A stretch of 64,000 nucleotides of DNA from Salinibacillus aidingensis (GTDB lineage: Bacteria > Bacillota > Bacilli > Bacillales > Alkalibacillaceae). The stretch covers positions 36,559-100,558 of the forward strand of contig NZ_BAAADO010000008.1 of NCBI RefSeq assembly GCF_039522525.1, in the 5' to 3' direction. Under the pieces are notes generated by a model that saw only the letters and a program-made list of their open reading frames with translations, had not been told where the DNA came from and made no database searches. How positions within the stretch are numbered: position 1 is the first letter of the stretch; every line of letters begins with the position of its first letter. Positions 16,800-26,363 of this stretch are shown one piece after another. The position numbers were made by a program, and so were the translations under genes.

Positions 16800-17654
16800 T
16801 TATTCATCGTCCCCATTTAACAAATCCATGATTCGATTTAAATCATCCTGATTGAAAAATTCAATTTCAATCTTTCCTTTTCGTTTGCTTTTCTGAATGG
16901 TCACATTTGTGCCAAATCGTTCGCGTAATTCTGTTTCCTTTGCCTGCAGAAAGATATCCTTTTTCTCCTTCTTAGGCTTCGGCTTGATTTTTTTATTGTT
17001 TAAGTTCGAAATTAAAAGCTCTAACTGACGAACATTCAACTTATCCTTCCGAACTTTCTCCACTACTAATGGAAGCTTCTCTTCATCCTTTAATCCTAAT
17101 AGAGCTCTGCCGTGTCCCATCGAAAGCTCACGGTTATTAATCAGCGCAATTACACTCTCGGGCAGTGATAAAAGACGTACAAGGTTGGCTATATGTGAGC
17201 GGCTTTTCCCCAATCGTTGTGCTAAAACTTCCTGCGTAACGCCTAATTCATTGATAAGCCTGTCATAAGCCTGAGCTTCTTCAATTGGTGTTAAGTCTTC
17301 TCTTTGTAAATTCTCCAATAAGGCTAATTCCATCATCTGGTCATCGCTTAAATCACGAACAACAGCCGGGATGGTTTCTAAACCAGCCTCTTTAGCAGCA
17401 CGAAAACGCCTCTCTCCAACTACAATCTCATAGCCTTTAATACTTTCCCGTAAAATGATTGGCTGTAATATACCGTGTTGAATAATCGATTCTTTAAGCT
17501 CCTCTATCGCATCCGCCTGGAATGTCTTACGAGGCTGATAAGGATTTGGACGACATTGATTAATCGGAATTTCTTTAACAGACTCATCTTTGGCATCAAC
17601 TTCATCTACATCGGGGAAAAAAGTACTTAAACCTTTACCCAACCCTCGCGCCAT
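16800..17654 (-). CDS. parB: Chromosome partitioning protein ParB (Spo0J)
   Basis: CTP-dependent DNA clamp that loads at parS, spreads, and recruits SMC to the origin. 284 residues. The CTP-binding region has GERRFRAAKEAG (about 78-89). The HTH that reads parS lies in TQEVLAQRLGKSRSHIANL. A C-terminal dimer domain follows a Lys-rich linker. It overlaps the 3' end of parA by 20 bases, so the two are coupled. It is distinct from noc, the paralogue just upstream, and three parS sites lie within 6 kb. Confidence 0.95.
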   Translation of the reverse strand: MARGLGKGLSTFFPDVDEVDAKDESVKEIPINQCRPNPYQPRKTFQADAIEELKESIIQHGILQPIILRESIKGYEIVVGERRFRAAKEAGLETIPAVVRDLSDDQMMELALLENLQREDLTPIEEAQAYDRLINELGVTQEVLAQRLGKSRSHIANLVRLLSLPESVIALINNRELSMGHGRALLGLKDEEKLPLVVEKVRKDKLNVRQLELLISNLNNKKIKPKPKKEKKDIFLQAKETELRERFGTNVTIQKSKRKGKIEIEFFNQDDLNRIMDLLNGDDE

Positions 17655-18408
17655 TCGCCATCACTTCCTTCGCTAATTCATTATAAACTTCAGCACCTCG
17701 TGATTTTGGATCATACGTGGTAATTGGTTCTCCATAGCTGGGAGCTTCGCCAAGTCTGACATTCCGAGGAATAATCGCTTGAAAGACCTTATCCTGAAAA
17801 TACTTTTTCACTTCTTCTATAACTTGAATACCCAGGTTTGTCCGGGCATCAAGCATGGTAAGTAATACGCCCTCAATCATTAATGATTTATTCAGTTGTT
17901 TCTGCACAAGACGAACCGTGTTAAGCAGCTGACTTAACCCTTCCAAAGCATAATATTCACATTGAACAGGAATTAATACTGTGTCAGATGCTGTTAAAGC
18001 GTTAATGGTAAGAAGGCCTAATGATGGAGGACAATCAATTATGATATAGTCAAACTGATCTTTAATCGGATCCAAAGCTTTCTTTAAACGAACCTCACGG
18101 GAAATCGTTGGAACTAATTCCACCTCTGCCCCTGCTAACTGTATCGTTGCCGGAATGGAATACAGATTTTCAACCGATGTTGGAACACAAACCTCCTGGG
18201 CATCCAGGTCCTCTATCAGTACATTATATATACACTGGTCCATGTCTGCCTTATCGATTCCTACCCCACTCGTGGCATTCCCTTGCGGATCTGTGTCTAC
18301 TAAAAGCACTTTGTTCCCTGCTTCTGTTAAGGATGCACTTAGATTCACAGAAGTGGTTGTTTTTCCAACCCCTCCTTTTTGGTTCGCTATTGAAATGACT
18401 TTGCCCAT
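17635..18408 (-). CDS. parA: Chromosome partitioning ATPase ParA (Soj)
   Basis: 257 residues. Deviant Walker A KGGVGKTTTSVNLSASL (about 11-27) with the signature Lys, Walker B DYIIIDCPPSLG. It forms ATP-dependent DNA-bound dimers, is regulated by ParB, and in B. subtilis controls DnaA activity. ATG with GAGGTAGGTGA. It follows noc after a long hairpin region and is coupled to parB. Confidence 0.96.
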   Translation of the reverse strand: MGKVISIANQKGGVGKTTTSVNLSASLTEAGNKVLLVDTDPQGNATSGVGIDKADMDQCIYNVLIEDLDAQEVCVPTSVENLYSIPATIQLAGAEVELVPTISREVRLKKALDPIKDQFDYIIIDCPPSLGLLTINALTASDTVLIPVQCEYYALEGLSQLLNTVRLVQKQLNKSLMIEGVLLTMLDARTNLGIQVIEEVKKYFQDKVFQAIIPRNVRLGEAPSYGEPITTYDPKSRGAEVYNELAKEVMANGARVG

Positions 18409-18465
18409 GGTGTCACCTACCTCTATTTCATTCTCTTTTATTTAACAAAGATTTTTCATCTATGT

Positions 18466-18548
18466 TTAAAAACCCCATCAATAAAAGGAACGTGCAGCGA
18501 AAACAGAACACTGTCGTTACTCGGACTACACGTTACACAATAGATGGG
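18466..18548 (-). terminator. Long hairpin between noc and parA
   Basis: On the minus strand CCCATC (18543-18548) pairs with GATGGG (18474-18479), followed by GTTTTTA. Inside, AACGTG/CACGTT (18489-18494 with 18529-18534) forms a second stem. This fits a terminator of noc with a large apical insert, and it also lies in the parA leader. Confidence 0.5.
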
Positions 18549-18562
18549 ATACTTCTATTCTA

Positions 18563-19417
18563 TCATTTCTTTTTTGGTATTTTAATTGTTAATTGGTAGT
18601 AATCATCTAATTCTTCTTCATCTGTTTCCAGTTCGATCCCTGTGTCATTCACCATATGGATGGATTGCCGAAGTGTATTCATGGCAATCCTGACATCCTT
18701 ACTGATCCCCTTCACACGAGGTTTGGGCTTCTTTTTTGGTTTAGGATTTTTTAATTGTTCAATACGAGCTTCTGTCTGTTTAACATTTAAGTCTTTCTCC
18801 AAAATTTCTTTTAGCAGTTTTTCCTGCAGCTCAGGTTCTTCCAAAGCAATCAATGCCCGGGCATGGCGCTCTGTAATTTGTTTATTTAAAACAGCCTCCT
18901 GTACAGGTTCTGGAAGCTTCAACAATCTGAGTTTATTAGCAATCGTTGACTGGCTTTTCCCTAAACGTTGAGCGAGCGCCTCCTGTGTCAAACCGTGCAT
19001 TTCAAGCAGCTGACCATAGGCAATAGCCTCTTCAATCACTGTCAGTTCTTCCCTCTGCAGGTTCTCAATAAGAGCTACGGAAGCTGTTTCAGTGTCTGTC
19101 ATATCTTTTACAATGGCAGGTATTTGCTCCCAATTGAGATGTTGCGCGGCCCTCCAACGTCTTTCACCAGCTATCAGTTCATATTTAACCCTGTCTTCAT
19201 CTGTTTTTCTAATAACAATTGGCTGTATCATGCCATGCGTATGAATGGTCTGCGCCAATTCCTCTATACGCTCCTGGCTGAACGTTGATCTCGGTTGATA
19301 CTGGTTCGGTTGAATTTCACTTACTGGTATCTGGACAACTTCTTCCTGATGACTTTGGTCTTTTTTGCCCGTATCCTGTTTTTCACCCACTCCAAAGAAA
19401 CGATTTAATGGATGCAT
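18563..19417 (-). CDS. noc: Nucleoid occlusion protein Noc
   Basis: ParB paralogue that binds its own DNA sites and the membrane to block division over the nucleoid. 284 residues. The N-terminus MHPLNRFFGVGEK resembles the Noc membrane-targeting amphipathic helix. Shared ParB parts are GERRWRAAQHL and the HTH TQEALAQRLGKSQSTIANK; differences in this HTH from ParB set DNA specificity. Position upstream of parA and next to rsmG supports noc over a second parB. ATG preceded by AGAGGTGATG and AAGGGG. Confidence 0.93.
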   Translation of the reverse strand: MHPLNRFFGVGEKQDTGKKDQSHQEEVVQIPVSEIQPNQYQPRSTFSQERIEELAQTIHTHGMIQPIVIRKTDEDRVKYELIAGERRWRAAQHLNWEQIPAIVKDMTDTETASVALIENLQREELTVIEEAIAYGQLLEMHGLTQEALAQRLGKSQSTIANKLRLLKLPEPVQEAVLNKQITERHARALIALEEPELQEKLLKEILEKDLNVKQTEARIEQLKNPKPKKKPKPRVKGISKDVRIAMNTLRQSIHMVNDTGIELETDEEELDDYYQLTIKIPKKK

Positions 19418-19488
19418 CCCCTTACATCACCTCTTTCGTAACAGTACCTTACTACTATTTCTTGGATGATTGCTGAATTTCCTGCCAA

Positions 19489-19504
19489 TGTTTCACGTGA
19501 AACA
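19489..19504. other. parS site
   Basis: TGTTTCACGTGAAACA, the third perfect palindrome, in the noc-rsmG gap. The rest of this gap (19505-19743) is AT-rich with no gene I can support. Confidence 0.95.
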
Positions 19505-19743
19505 TTCACTCAAAATCTATTTAATTTTCCTATTCTGCGCCAGCTTATGTATAAAAACAGGTAGATATCGTATTAGAACAAAAAAATAAAATAATACCTC
19601 AAAAATACGAAATAACAGATAGCTGATGTCGCTTTGCAATTCTATTAAAATAGCAAAAACGCAGCCCTTTAACGGGAGCGTCCAGTTGCAATAATAATTA
19701 TATTTTATCATATAATAGATAGAAATACAGAAAATCGGCGAAA

Positions 19744-20460
19744 TTAAGTGATTGGATTTTTATTAGGAGTTCCTGGTTTTCGCGGAAAACGTTTTGGTGT
19801 CTGGGTTACTTTGTCTATTTCAGCAATGTAACGTTTGCTATCTTCCTCTGGCAATTGAAAGTCATAAATACGCTTCCATTCCCCGCCCAGCTGCTGGACA
19901 GCTTTTTCAGCCTCTTTTTCCTCTTCCTGAAATTGGGCCCCTTTCATAGCCAAAAAGGTGCCTCCAACTTTCACAAGTGGCAGGCATAATTCACTAAGGA
20001 CAGACATTCTGGCTACCGCACGGGCAGTTACCACATCAAATTGCTCACGAAACGCTTTATTCTTACCAAATGTTTCAGCTCGATCATGATAAAAGGCTAC
20101 ATGCTCTAAATCTAATTGATCTGCTAACTCATTTAAAAATGTCACTCGTTTTTTTAATGAATCAACAATGGTGATCTGCAGCTGAGGGAAGGCAATTTTA
20201 AGGGGCAGGGACGGGAAACCCGCTCCTGCACCTACATCACATACCTTTAAAGGCTTGTTAAAATCATAATAAAAGGCAGCAGAAAGTGAATCAAAGAAGT
20301 GTTTTAAATACACTCCTTCCTCATCAGTGATGGATGTTAAGTTCATTTTGTTATTCCATCCCACTAACATTTGATAGTATTGATCAAATTGCTTCAGCTG
20401 CTTTTGATTCAGTTCAATTCCTCTTTCATTCAGACTCTGCTGGAAGGTTTGTTTATCCAT
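19744..20460 (-). CDS. rsmG: 16S rRNA (guanine527-N7)-methyltransferase
   Basis: 238 residues, near the B. subtilis length. The SAM-binding motif VCDVGAGAGFPSLPLKI lies at about 69-85. It methylates G527 of 16S rRNA; loss gives low-level streptomycin resistance in other bacteria. I choose ATG 20460, 8 nt after GAGGAG; the TTG two codons earlier overlaps the spacer. Nine bases follow the mnmG stop, so it is in one operon with mnmE-mnmG. Confidence 0.96.
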   Translation of the reverse strand: MDKQTFQQSLNERGIELNQKQLKQFDQYYQMLVGWNNKMNLTSITDEEGVYLKHFFDSLSAAFYYDFNKPLKVCDVGAGAGFPSLPLKIAFPQLQITIVDSLKKRVTFLNELADQLDLEHVAFYHDRAETFGKNKAFREQFDVVTARAVARMSVLSELCLPLVKVGGTFLAMKGAQFQEEEKEAEKAVQQLGGEWKRIYDFQLPEEDSKRYIAEIDKVTQTPKRFPRKPGTPNKNPIT

Positions 20461-20474
20461 ATCCAATACTCCTC

Positions 20475-22361
20475 TTATTCATTTGAAACGCGGGCGATAT
20501 TTCCCTGCTCTATATAAACCAGAAGAACCGAAACATCGGAAGGATTAACACCGGAAATTCTGGAAGCCTGCCCCACGGATAATGGACGGACTTTTTTCAA
20601 TTTTTCTCTGGCTTCTGTTGCAATTCCCTGAATGGCATCATAATCAATATCAACAGGAATCGTCTTATTATCCATCTTTCTCATTCTTTCAACTTTCTGG
20701 TTTGATTTTTCAATATATCCTTCATATTTGATCTGAATGGCAACCTGTTCTTCTACATCCAGCGGTAATTCTTCTTCTGGCTCACTTAAATTTTTAATTA
20801 TTGAGTATGTGATTTCCGGCCGTTTTAAGAGATCTGCTGCACTGACCGCTTCTTTTAGTTCACTTGCTCCTGCGTCTCTTAACACCTGCTGGACAGCGGA
20901 TTCTGGCTTAATAATCTTTTTCCGCAGCCGCTTCTTCTCTAATTCAACCAAACGTTTTTTCTCAACAAATTTCTGATAACGTTCGTTAGAGACCAGTCCC
21001 ATCTGATAACCGATTTCAGTCAGTCTCATATCTGCATTATCATGTCTTAATAGCAAACGATACTCTGCGCGTGAGGTGAGCAGACGATACGGTTCATTCG
21101 TTCCTTTTGTCACGAGGTCATCGATGAGAACACCGATATAGGCCTGAGAACGATCTAAAATGAGGGTTTCTTTATCCAAAGCCTTGGCAGCAGCATTTAT
21201 ACCAGCCATAATTCCTTGCCCTGCTGCTTCTTCATAGCCTGATGTTCCGTTAATTTGACCTGCAGTGAATAAGTTTTCGATTTTCTTTGTTTCTAATGTT
21301 GGCCATAGCTGCGTAGGCACTATGGAGTCATATTCAATTGCATAGCCTGCCCGCATAATTTCAGCATTTTCCAGGCCTGGGATGGTTTCAAGCATTTTCT
21401 TTTGTACGTCTTCAGGGAGTGATGTAGATAATCCCTGAACGTATACTTCATCCGTATTTCTTCCTTCAGGTTCCAGGAAAATCTGATGTCTTGGCTTATC
21501 ATGGAAACGGACGATTTTATCCTCAATAGATGGACAATAACGGGGTCCTGTACCTTTTACTGCACCTGAATACATGGCAGATCTGCCCAGATTTTCATCA
21601 ATAATACGGTGTGTGAATTCTCCTGTATATGTTAACCAGCAAGGCAATTGATCGGTAATAAAGTCCGTTGTTTCATAGGAGAATGATCTTGGCTCTTCAT
21701 CTCCAGGCTGAATTTCCGTTTTGGAATAATCAATGGAATGACTATTTACACGTGGTGGAGTTCCTGTTTTAAACCGAACCAGATCAAATCCGAGTTCATC
21801 CAGCTGTTCGGATAAAGTGATGGTCGGTCTTTGGTTGTTCGGACCACTTTCATAGGAAATATCACCAATAAGAACTTTACCTCTCATAAATGTACCTGTG
21901 GTTACGATAACGGTTTTGGCATAATAAACAGCCTGGGTTTCCGTAATGACCCCTTTACACACCCCATCTTCCACTAATAAACGTTCGACCATTCCTTGTC
22001 TTAACGTTAAATTCTCCTGATTTTCCAGTGTCTTTTTCATTTCTGACTGATAGAGTACTTTATCAGCCTGAGCCCGTAAAGCCCTTACAGCTGGGCCTTT
22101 ACTTGTATTAAGAAGTCTCATTTGAATATGAGTTTTATCAATATTTTTACCCATCTGACCGCCAAGTGCATCGATTTCCCGTACAACCACTCCCTTGGCA
22201 GGGCCACCAATAGATGGATTACAAGGCATAAACGCAATTAAATCCAAATTTAATGTTAACATGAGTGTTTTGGCCCCTCTTTTCGCTGAAGCAAGACCTG
22301 CCTCTACTCCAGCATGGCCAGCACCAATGACGATAACATCATATTGCCCGGCATCATACAT
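20475..22361 (-). CDS. mnmG: tRNA uridine-34 modification enzyme MnmG (GidA)
   Basis: 628 residues. N-terminal FAD-binding motif GAGHAGVEAG (about 14-23), then CNPSIGGPAKG and the GidA signatures GPRYCPSIEDKI and GTSGYEEAAGQG. With MnmE it forms the cmnm5 group on wobble uridines. ATG 22361 is nine bases from AAGGAG; the TTG at 22367 is too close to that site. It lies 23 bp after the mnmE stop. Confidence 0.97.
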   Translation of the reverse strand: MYDAGQYDVIVIGAGHAGVEAGLASAKRGAKTLMLTLNLDLIAFMPCNPSIGGPAKGVVVREIDALGGQMGKNIDKTHIQMRLLNTSKGPAVRALRAQADKVLYQSEMKKTLENQENLTLRQGMVERLLVEDGVCKGVITETQAVYYAKTVIVTTGTFMRGKVLIGDISYESGPNNQRPTITLSEQLDELGFDLVRFKTGTPPRVNSHSIDYSKTEIQPGDEEPRSFSYETTDFITDQLPCWLTYTGEFTHRIIDENLGRSAMYSGAVKGTGPRYCPSIEDKIVRFHDKPRHQIFLEPEGRNTDEVYVQGLSTSLPEDVQKKMLETIPGLENAEIMRAGYAIEYDSIVPTQLWPTLETKKIENLFTAGQINGTSGYEEAAGQGIMAGINAAAKALDKETLILDRSQAYIGVLIDDLVTKGTNEPYRLLTSRAEYRLLLRHDNADMRLTEIGYQMGLVSNERYQKFVEKKRLVELEKKRLRKKIIKPESAVQQVLRDAGASELKEAVSAADLLKRPEITYSIIKNLSEPEEELPLDVEEQVAIQIKYEGYIEKSNQKVERMRKMDNKTIPVDIDYDAIQGIATEAREKLKKVRPLSVGQASRISGVNPSDVSVLLVYIEQGNIARVSNE

Positions 22362-22384
22362 GATCAACCGCTCCTTACTTTCTC

Positions 22385-23761
22385 TTATTTTCCTAAACAG
22401 AACTGTGAAAATAATTGGTCAATTAAGCTCTCTTGAACAGTATCCCCAACTATTTCTCCTAATATCTCCCACGTTCTCGTTACATCGATTTGAACCATAT
22501 CAATTGGCATACCTGCTTCCATACCTTCCATAGCTTCTTTTAGGGTTCTCTTTGCATCCTTTAATAACTGAACATGTCTGGCATTGGATACATATGTCAT
22601 GTCAGCGTTATTTAAGTCCCCTTCAAAGAAAAGATCCGCTATTTCAGACTCCAGCTGGTCAATTCCCTGTTCATGAAGAATAGAAGTTTCAATAATAGAA
22701 GCAGTTTCAGCTGTTTCTCTTACTTTATCCAAATCTAATTTTTGCGGAAGATCTGTTTTATTCACAATGACCAGCACATCCATACCGCTGGCTGCTTCGA
22801 AAAGCCGTCTATCCTCTTCCGTAAATTCATCGCCATAATTTAAAACGAGTAAAACGAGATCCGCCTCTTTTAACACCTGGCGGGAACGTTCCACACCAAT
22901 TTTTTCAACAATATCTTCAGTATCCCGAATTCCTGCTGTATCCACCAGTCGTAATGGAATTCCTCTCACATTTACATATTCTTCAATAACATCCCTTGTG
23001 GTTCCTGGTACCTCGGTAACAATGGCCTTATTTTCCTGGGCAAGGGCATTTAATAAGGAAGATTTCCCTACATTTGGCCGACCAATAATCGCCGTTGCAA
23101 TGCCCTCCCGTAAAATCTTGCCCTGCTTAGCTGTCTCAATCAGCTTTTCGATTTGATCATAAACCTTTTGCGATTTTTCAATCAGTAATTGGTTGGTCAT
23201 TTCTTCAACATCATCATACTCAGGATAATCGATATTGACCTCGACGTGAGCTACAGTCTCAAGAAGCTCCTGTCTAAGAGTGTGAATCAGTTTGGATAAA
23301 CGGCCGTCCATCTGTTTCAAAGCAATATTCATGGCCTTATCGGTTTTTGCACGAATTAAATCCATAACGGCTTCAGCCTGAGATAAATCAATCCGTCCAT
23401 TTAAAAAGGCCCTTTTCGTGAATTCACCAGGTTCAGCAAGTCTTGCCCCATTCGTCAGAACCAGCTCCAAAACGCGATTAACTGAAACCATTCCCCCATG
23501 GCAATTGATCTCAACAATGTCTTCACGTGTAAATGTCTTCGGTGCCCTCATCACCGTCACCATAGATTCTTCAACAAGCTCATTGGTTTCAGGGTCAATA
23601 AGCTTGCCATAATTAATGGTATGGGAGGATACTTCATGAAGATCTTTTCCTTGAAAAACTTTGCTGGCTATGGAAACAGCTTCATCACCACTTAGTCGAA
23701 CAATCGAAATGGCTCCTTCACCCACAGGAGTTGAAATAGCCGCTATTGTTTCTGTATCCAT
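22385..23761 (-). CDS. mnmE: tRNA modification GTPase MnmE
   Basis: 458 residues. An N-terminal folate-binding domain (about 1-120) is followed by helical and G domains. P-loop GRPNVGKSSLLN (about 226-237), switch GTTRD, DTAGIRDT, NKTD, and the C-terminal CLGK with its essential Cys. Partner of MnmG. ATG preceded by GAGGGGGG. First gene of mnmE-mnmG-rsmG. The 287-nt gap upstream to jag holds a strong hairpin. Confidence 0.97.
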   Translation of the reverse strand: MDTETIAAISTPVGEGAISIVRLSGDEAVSIASKVFQGKDLHEVSSHTINYGKLIDPETNELVEESMVTVMRAPKTFTREDIVEINCHGGMVSVNRVLELVLTNGARLAEPGEFTKRAFLNGRIDLSQAEAVMDLIRAKTDKAMNIALKQMDGRLSKLIHTLRQELLETVAHVEVNIDYPEYDDVEEMTNQLLIEKSQKVYDQIEKLIETAKQGKILREGIATAIIGRPNVGKSSLLNALAQENKAIVTEVPGTTRDVIEEYVNVRGIPLRLVDTAGIRDTEDIVEKIGVERSRQVLKEADLVLLVLNYGDEFTEEDRRLFEAASGMDVLVIVNKTDLPQKLDLDKVRETAETASIIETSILHEQGIDQLESEIADLFFEGDLNNADMTYVSNARHVQLLKDAKRTLKEAMEGMEAGMPIDMVQIDVTRTWEILGEIVGDTVQESLIDQLFSQFCLGK

Positions 23762-23931
23762 CCTTCCACCCCCCTCGTTTTATGGTTTTTTATCTCAAAT
23801 AATACTCATCTTTTTTATTCACTAACTTATTAGGTTATCATAAACAATCCGATATGAAAAAGCATATGACTCCGTATGACGAGTTGTTCAGTTATTCCTA
23901 TTTTACACAAACCCTTTTACTCCCATACAAG

Positions 23932-23986
23932 CCCAAACAAAACACCTTCTTTTATAGTGAAAATCGCTTATAAAAGAAGGTGTTTT
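23932..23986 (-). terminator. yidC-jag terminator
   Basis: Perfect 18-bp stem (23939-23956 with 23969-23986) around a 12-nt loop. On the minus strand TTTTGTTTG follows. It lies about 60 nt past the jag stop. Confidence 0.75.
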
Positions 23987-24048
23987 AAAACTTATCATAT
24001 AATATTAGAGTTAAAAGCTGGTAAAAAGAGAAATTTCACTGTTACGGA

Positions 24049-24666
24049 TTATTCCGGTTTAATGACAACACGTCTATTAGGTTCAGCTCCATCGGAATAC
24101 GTAGAGATATTCTGATTATGCTGTAAGGCTGTGTGAATTACCTTACGTTCATAGGATGGCATGGGTTCCAGATAAACTTCCTTTTGAAGACGGACGGATT
24201 TTTTCGCCAGACGTTCGGCCAGCTGTTTTAAAGTTTCACTCCGTCTTTCCCGGTATCCTTCAGCATCTACAATCACAGCTTTATAACGGTCTGTGTCCCG
24301 ATTTACAGCAAGCTGCGTCAAATATTGTAAGGCATTCAGGGTTTGACCCCTTTTTCCAATTAACCTGGCAATTTTCTCTCCGGTAAGATTGTAGTGAATT
24401 TCCTTTTCGGTTTCCTCTATATCTACATCCACCGGATTTCCCATTTGCTTAGCAATCTCACGTAAATATTCATCCCCGGACTGGGATTGGTCCGGTATTT
24501 CCGTAACTTTTACGATTGCAGGTTTGGATCCAAAGACACCAAAAACCCCTTTTTTCCCCTCATCAATAACCTCTACGTTCACTTGATCCTCCGATGCATC
24601 CAGTTGACCTAATGCCGTTTGAATAGCCTCTTTAACCGTTTGGCCTGTAACAGTTACTTGTTTCAC
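24049..24666 (-). CDS. jag: RNA-binding protein Jag/KhpB
   Basis: 205 residues. Jag_N domain (about 1-50, MKQVTVTGQTVKEAIQTA), KH domain with IGKRGQTLNALQYL (about 117-130) and R3H domain ending RRVVIKPE. KhpB binds RNA with KhpA and affects cell division and elongation in other Firmicutes. GTG start overlaps the yidC stop by four bases, so it is coupled to yidC. Confidence 0.94.
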   Translation of the reverse strand: MKQVTVTGQTVKEAIQTALGQLDASEDQVNVEVIDEGKKGVFGVFGSKPAIVKVTEIPDQSQSGDEYLREIAKQMGNPVDVDIEETEKEIHYNLTGEKIARLIGKRGQTLNALQYLTQLAVNRDTDRYKAVIVDAEGYRERRSETLKQLAERLAKKSVRLQKEVYLEPMPSYERKVIHTALQHNQNISTYSDGAEPNRRVVIKPE

Positions 24667-25436
24667 TTTTTCGCTCCCCCATTATTGTTTTCTTTCTTGT
24701 ATGGACGATGAATTAACAAGGTTTGTCCAACCATAAAGATGTTTCCGACTACCCAATATAGTGCAAGGGCTGATGGGAAGAATGCAGCAATAACACCAAT
24801 CATAAGCGGCATAACGTAAAGCATCATTTGCATTTGCGGATTTTGAGCCGCTGTTGCATTACTTGCCATCATAAGTTTTTGCTGTAAGAACGTTGCTCCG
24901 GCTGCTACCAGCGGTAAAATGTAATATGGATCCGGACTACCTAGTTCAAACCATAGAAAAGTACCTTCTTTTAATACTTCTGAACGGTAAATCGCATGGT
25001 AGAAGGCAATTAAAATTGGCATCTGTACAAAAATCGGCAGACAGCCTGCCATAGGATTGACACCATGCTGTTGGAACAGATTCATGGTTTCCTGCTGCAG
25101 TTTCTGCTGTGTAGAAGCATCTTTGGAGCTGTATTTCTCTCTTAATTTCTGTAACTCCGGCTGAATTTCCTGCATAGCCTTTGAAGATTTTAATTGTTTT
25201 ACGTTTAATGGGACTAAAATTAAACGAATTAGAATCGTTACAATGATTATCCCGATTCCGTGACTACCACCAAAGAAGTCAGAGACATATACAATTAATT
25301 GGTGTAATGGCCAAACAAAATACTTAGCCCACCAACCTCCTGTATCTTCAGTTATCGGTGTATTGACATCCATACAGCCTGACAGGAAAACAACCATTCC
25401 CAGTAAAGCTGTAATCAACAATATCTTTTTTCTCAA
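24663..25436 (-). CDS. yidC: Membrane protein insertase YidC (SpoIIIJ type)
   Basis: 257 residues from TTG 25436, eight bases after AAGGAGGA. The longer ATG at 25463 overlaps the ribosome site. The TTG start gives a clean lipoprotein signal (MRKKILLITALLG...LSGC, Cys21). Five transmembrane segments follow, with the conserved Arg in the groove (ILIRLILVPL) and NPMAGCLPIFVQMPI. It inserts membrane proteins; the SpoIIIJ paralogue is needed for forespore development. It sits between rnpA and jag. Confidence 0.95.
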   Translation of the reverse strand: MRKKILLITALLGMVVFLSGCMDVNTPITEDTGGWWAKYFVWPLHQLIVYVSDFFGGSHGIGIIIVTILIRLILVPLNVKQLKSSKAMQEIQPELQKLREKYSSKDASTQQKLQQETMNLFQQHGVNPMAGCLPIFVQMPILIAFYHAIYRSEVLKEGTFLWFELGSPDPYYILPLVAAGATFLQQKLMMASNATAAQNPQMQMMLYVMPLMIGVIAAFFPSALALYWVVGNIFMVGQTLLIHRPYKKENNNGGAKK

Positions 25437-25539
25437 GCACCCTTCCTCCTTAAATACAAACACTCATTTTGCATCCTATGTATTACAAACTTCATTCTAT
25501 CATTGTTACCTGTCTCATTCTATATAAAAATTAGCCTAT

Positions 25540-25881
25540 TCACTTTATAAACAATTTTGATTTTCGAAATACATGGGATAGGCTTTTTTTCACTTGGAAA
25601 AAGTTCAGTTCCCGGGCAGGATATCTGGCTATAATCACATAATCATACTGCTGCTTGATTTCATGATCCAGTTCTAACAGAGCTTGTCTTATATAACGTT
25701 TGACCTGATTTCTTAAAACAGCATTTCCAAGTCGCTTTCCAACAGACAGCCCTACCCTGAAATGCTGCTGCTCTGGTTTATGATAATAATAAAGAACAAA
25801 TTGACGATTTGCAAAGGATTTTCCTTTTTTAAAAACCGTTTGAAACTCTTTATTCTTTTTAATTCGATAAGCCTTTTTCAT
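25540..25881 (-). CDS. rnpA: Ribonuclease P protein component
   Basis: 113 basic residues with the RnpA motif GKRLGNAVLRNQVKRYIRQA and KKGKSFANRQFVLYYY. It supports the RNase P RNA in tRNA 5' maturation. ATG with GGAGTGA. It follows rpmH, as in most bacteria. Confidence 0.96.
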   Translation of the reverse strand: MKKAYRIKKNKEFQTVFKKGKSFANRQFVLYYYHKPEQQHFRVGLSVGKRLGNAVLRNQVKRYIRQALLELDHEIKQQYDYVIIARYPARELNFFQVKKSLSHVFRKSKLFIK

Positions 25882-26051
25882 CCCCTATTCACTCCAACAA
25901 AACAAAGACATCATTGCTAGTATTTCCAATTGAACAAATGTAAATAACTTTACGGACTACAATATTTTTCCTTATTTAAGGGATGCTGGTTCCAACTGCA
26001 TCTGATCCTGTTAAATCGTTATAAAAATCAAATACAATATCTATTTTAAAC

Positions 26052-26083
26052 TGAAAAAAAGACCACTGATGGATTCAGTGGCC
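26052..26083 (-). terminator. rpmH-proximal terminator or attenuator
   Basis: GACCACTGA (26061-26069) pairs with TCAGTGGCC (26075-26083, one G-U). On the minus strand seven Ts follow. It overlaps the rpmH stop, so part of the transcription ends before rnpA. Confidence 0.8.
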
Positions 26084-26217
26084 TATGCGGATAAATTCTT
26101 TCTTCCCTTACGACGACGACGAGCTAAAACTTTACGGCCATTTTTAGAGCTCATGCGTGCTCTAAAACCGTGAACTTTGTTACGTTTACGTTTTTTAGGT
26201 TGGTACGTACGTTTCAT
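26083..26217 (-). CDS. rpmH: 50S ribosomal protein L34
   Basis: 44 residues, MKRTYQPKKRKRNKVHGF then RARMSSKNGRKVLARRRR, an exact match to the L34 pattern. ATG with AGGAGGTG upstream. Short and very basic, it lies within 23S rRNA. It has a consensus promoter and its own terminator. Confidence 0.98.
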   Translation of the reverse strand: MKRTYQPKKRKRNKVHGFRARMSSKNGRKVLARRRRKGRKNLSA

Positions 26218-26333
26218 TATATATACACCTCCTGAGGAAAGTTGTATTCAGTTATAGAAGATTACCGGTCAGCAATCCAGAAACACCTTTCCATACCTGA
26301 AGCAGGCATCAAAGGCGTAAGACAATCCAGTTC

Positions 26334-26363
26334 ATTATATATAATGTACGTATAAGATGTCAA
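26334..26363 (-). promoter_or_regulatory. rpmH promoter
   Basis: Minus strand: -35 TTGACA (26358-26363) and -10 TATAAT (26334-26339), both perfect, 18-nt spacer. Confidence 0.85.

Noticed and set aside
19517..19711. 64-residue hydrophobic minus-strand ORF between noc and rsmG
   Set aside because: No Shine-Dalgarno sequence before the ATG and very AT-rich; hydrophobicity is what such DNA encodes by chance.
23515..23530. parS-like CTTCACGTGTAAA in mnmE
   Set aside because: Only the central CACGTG and a few flanking bases match; not near the 16-bp consensus.
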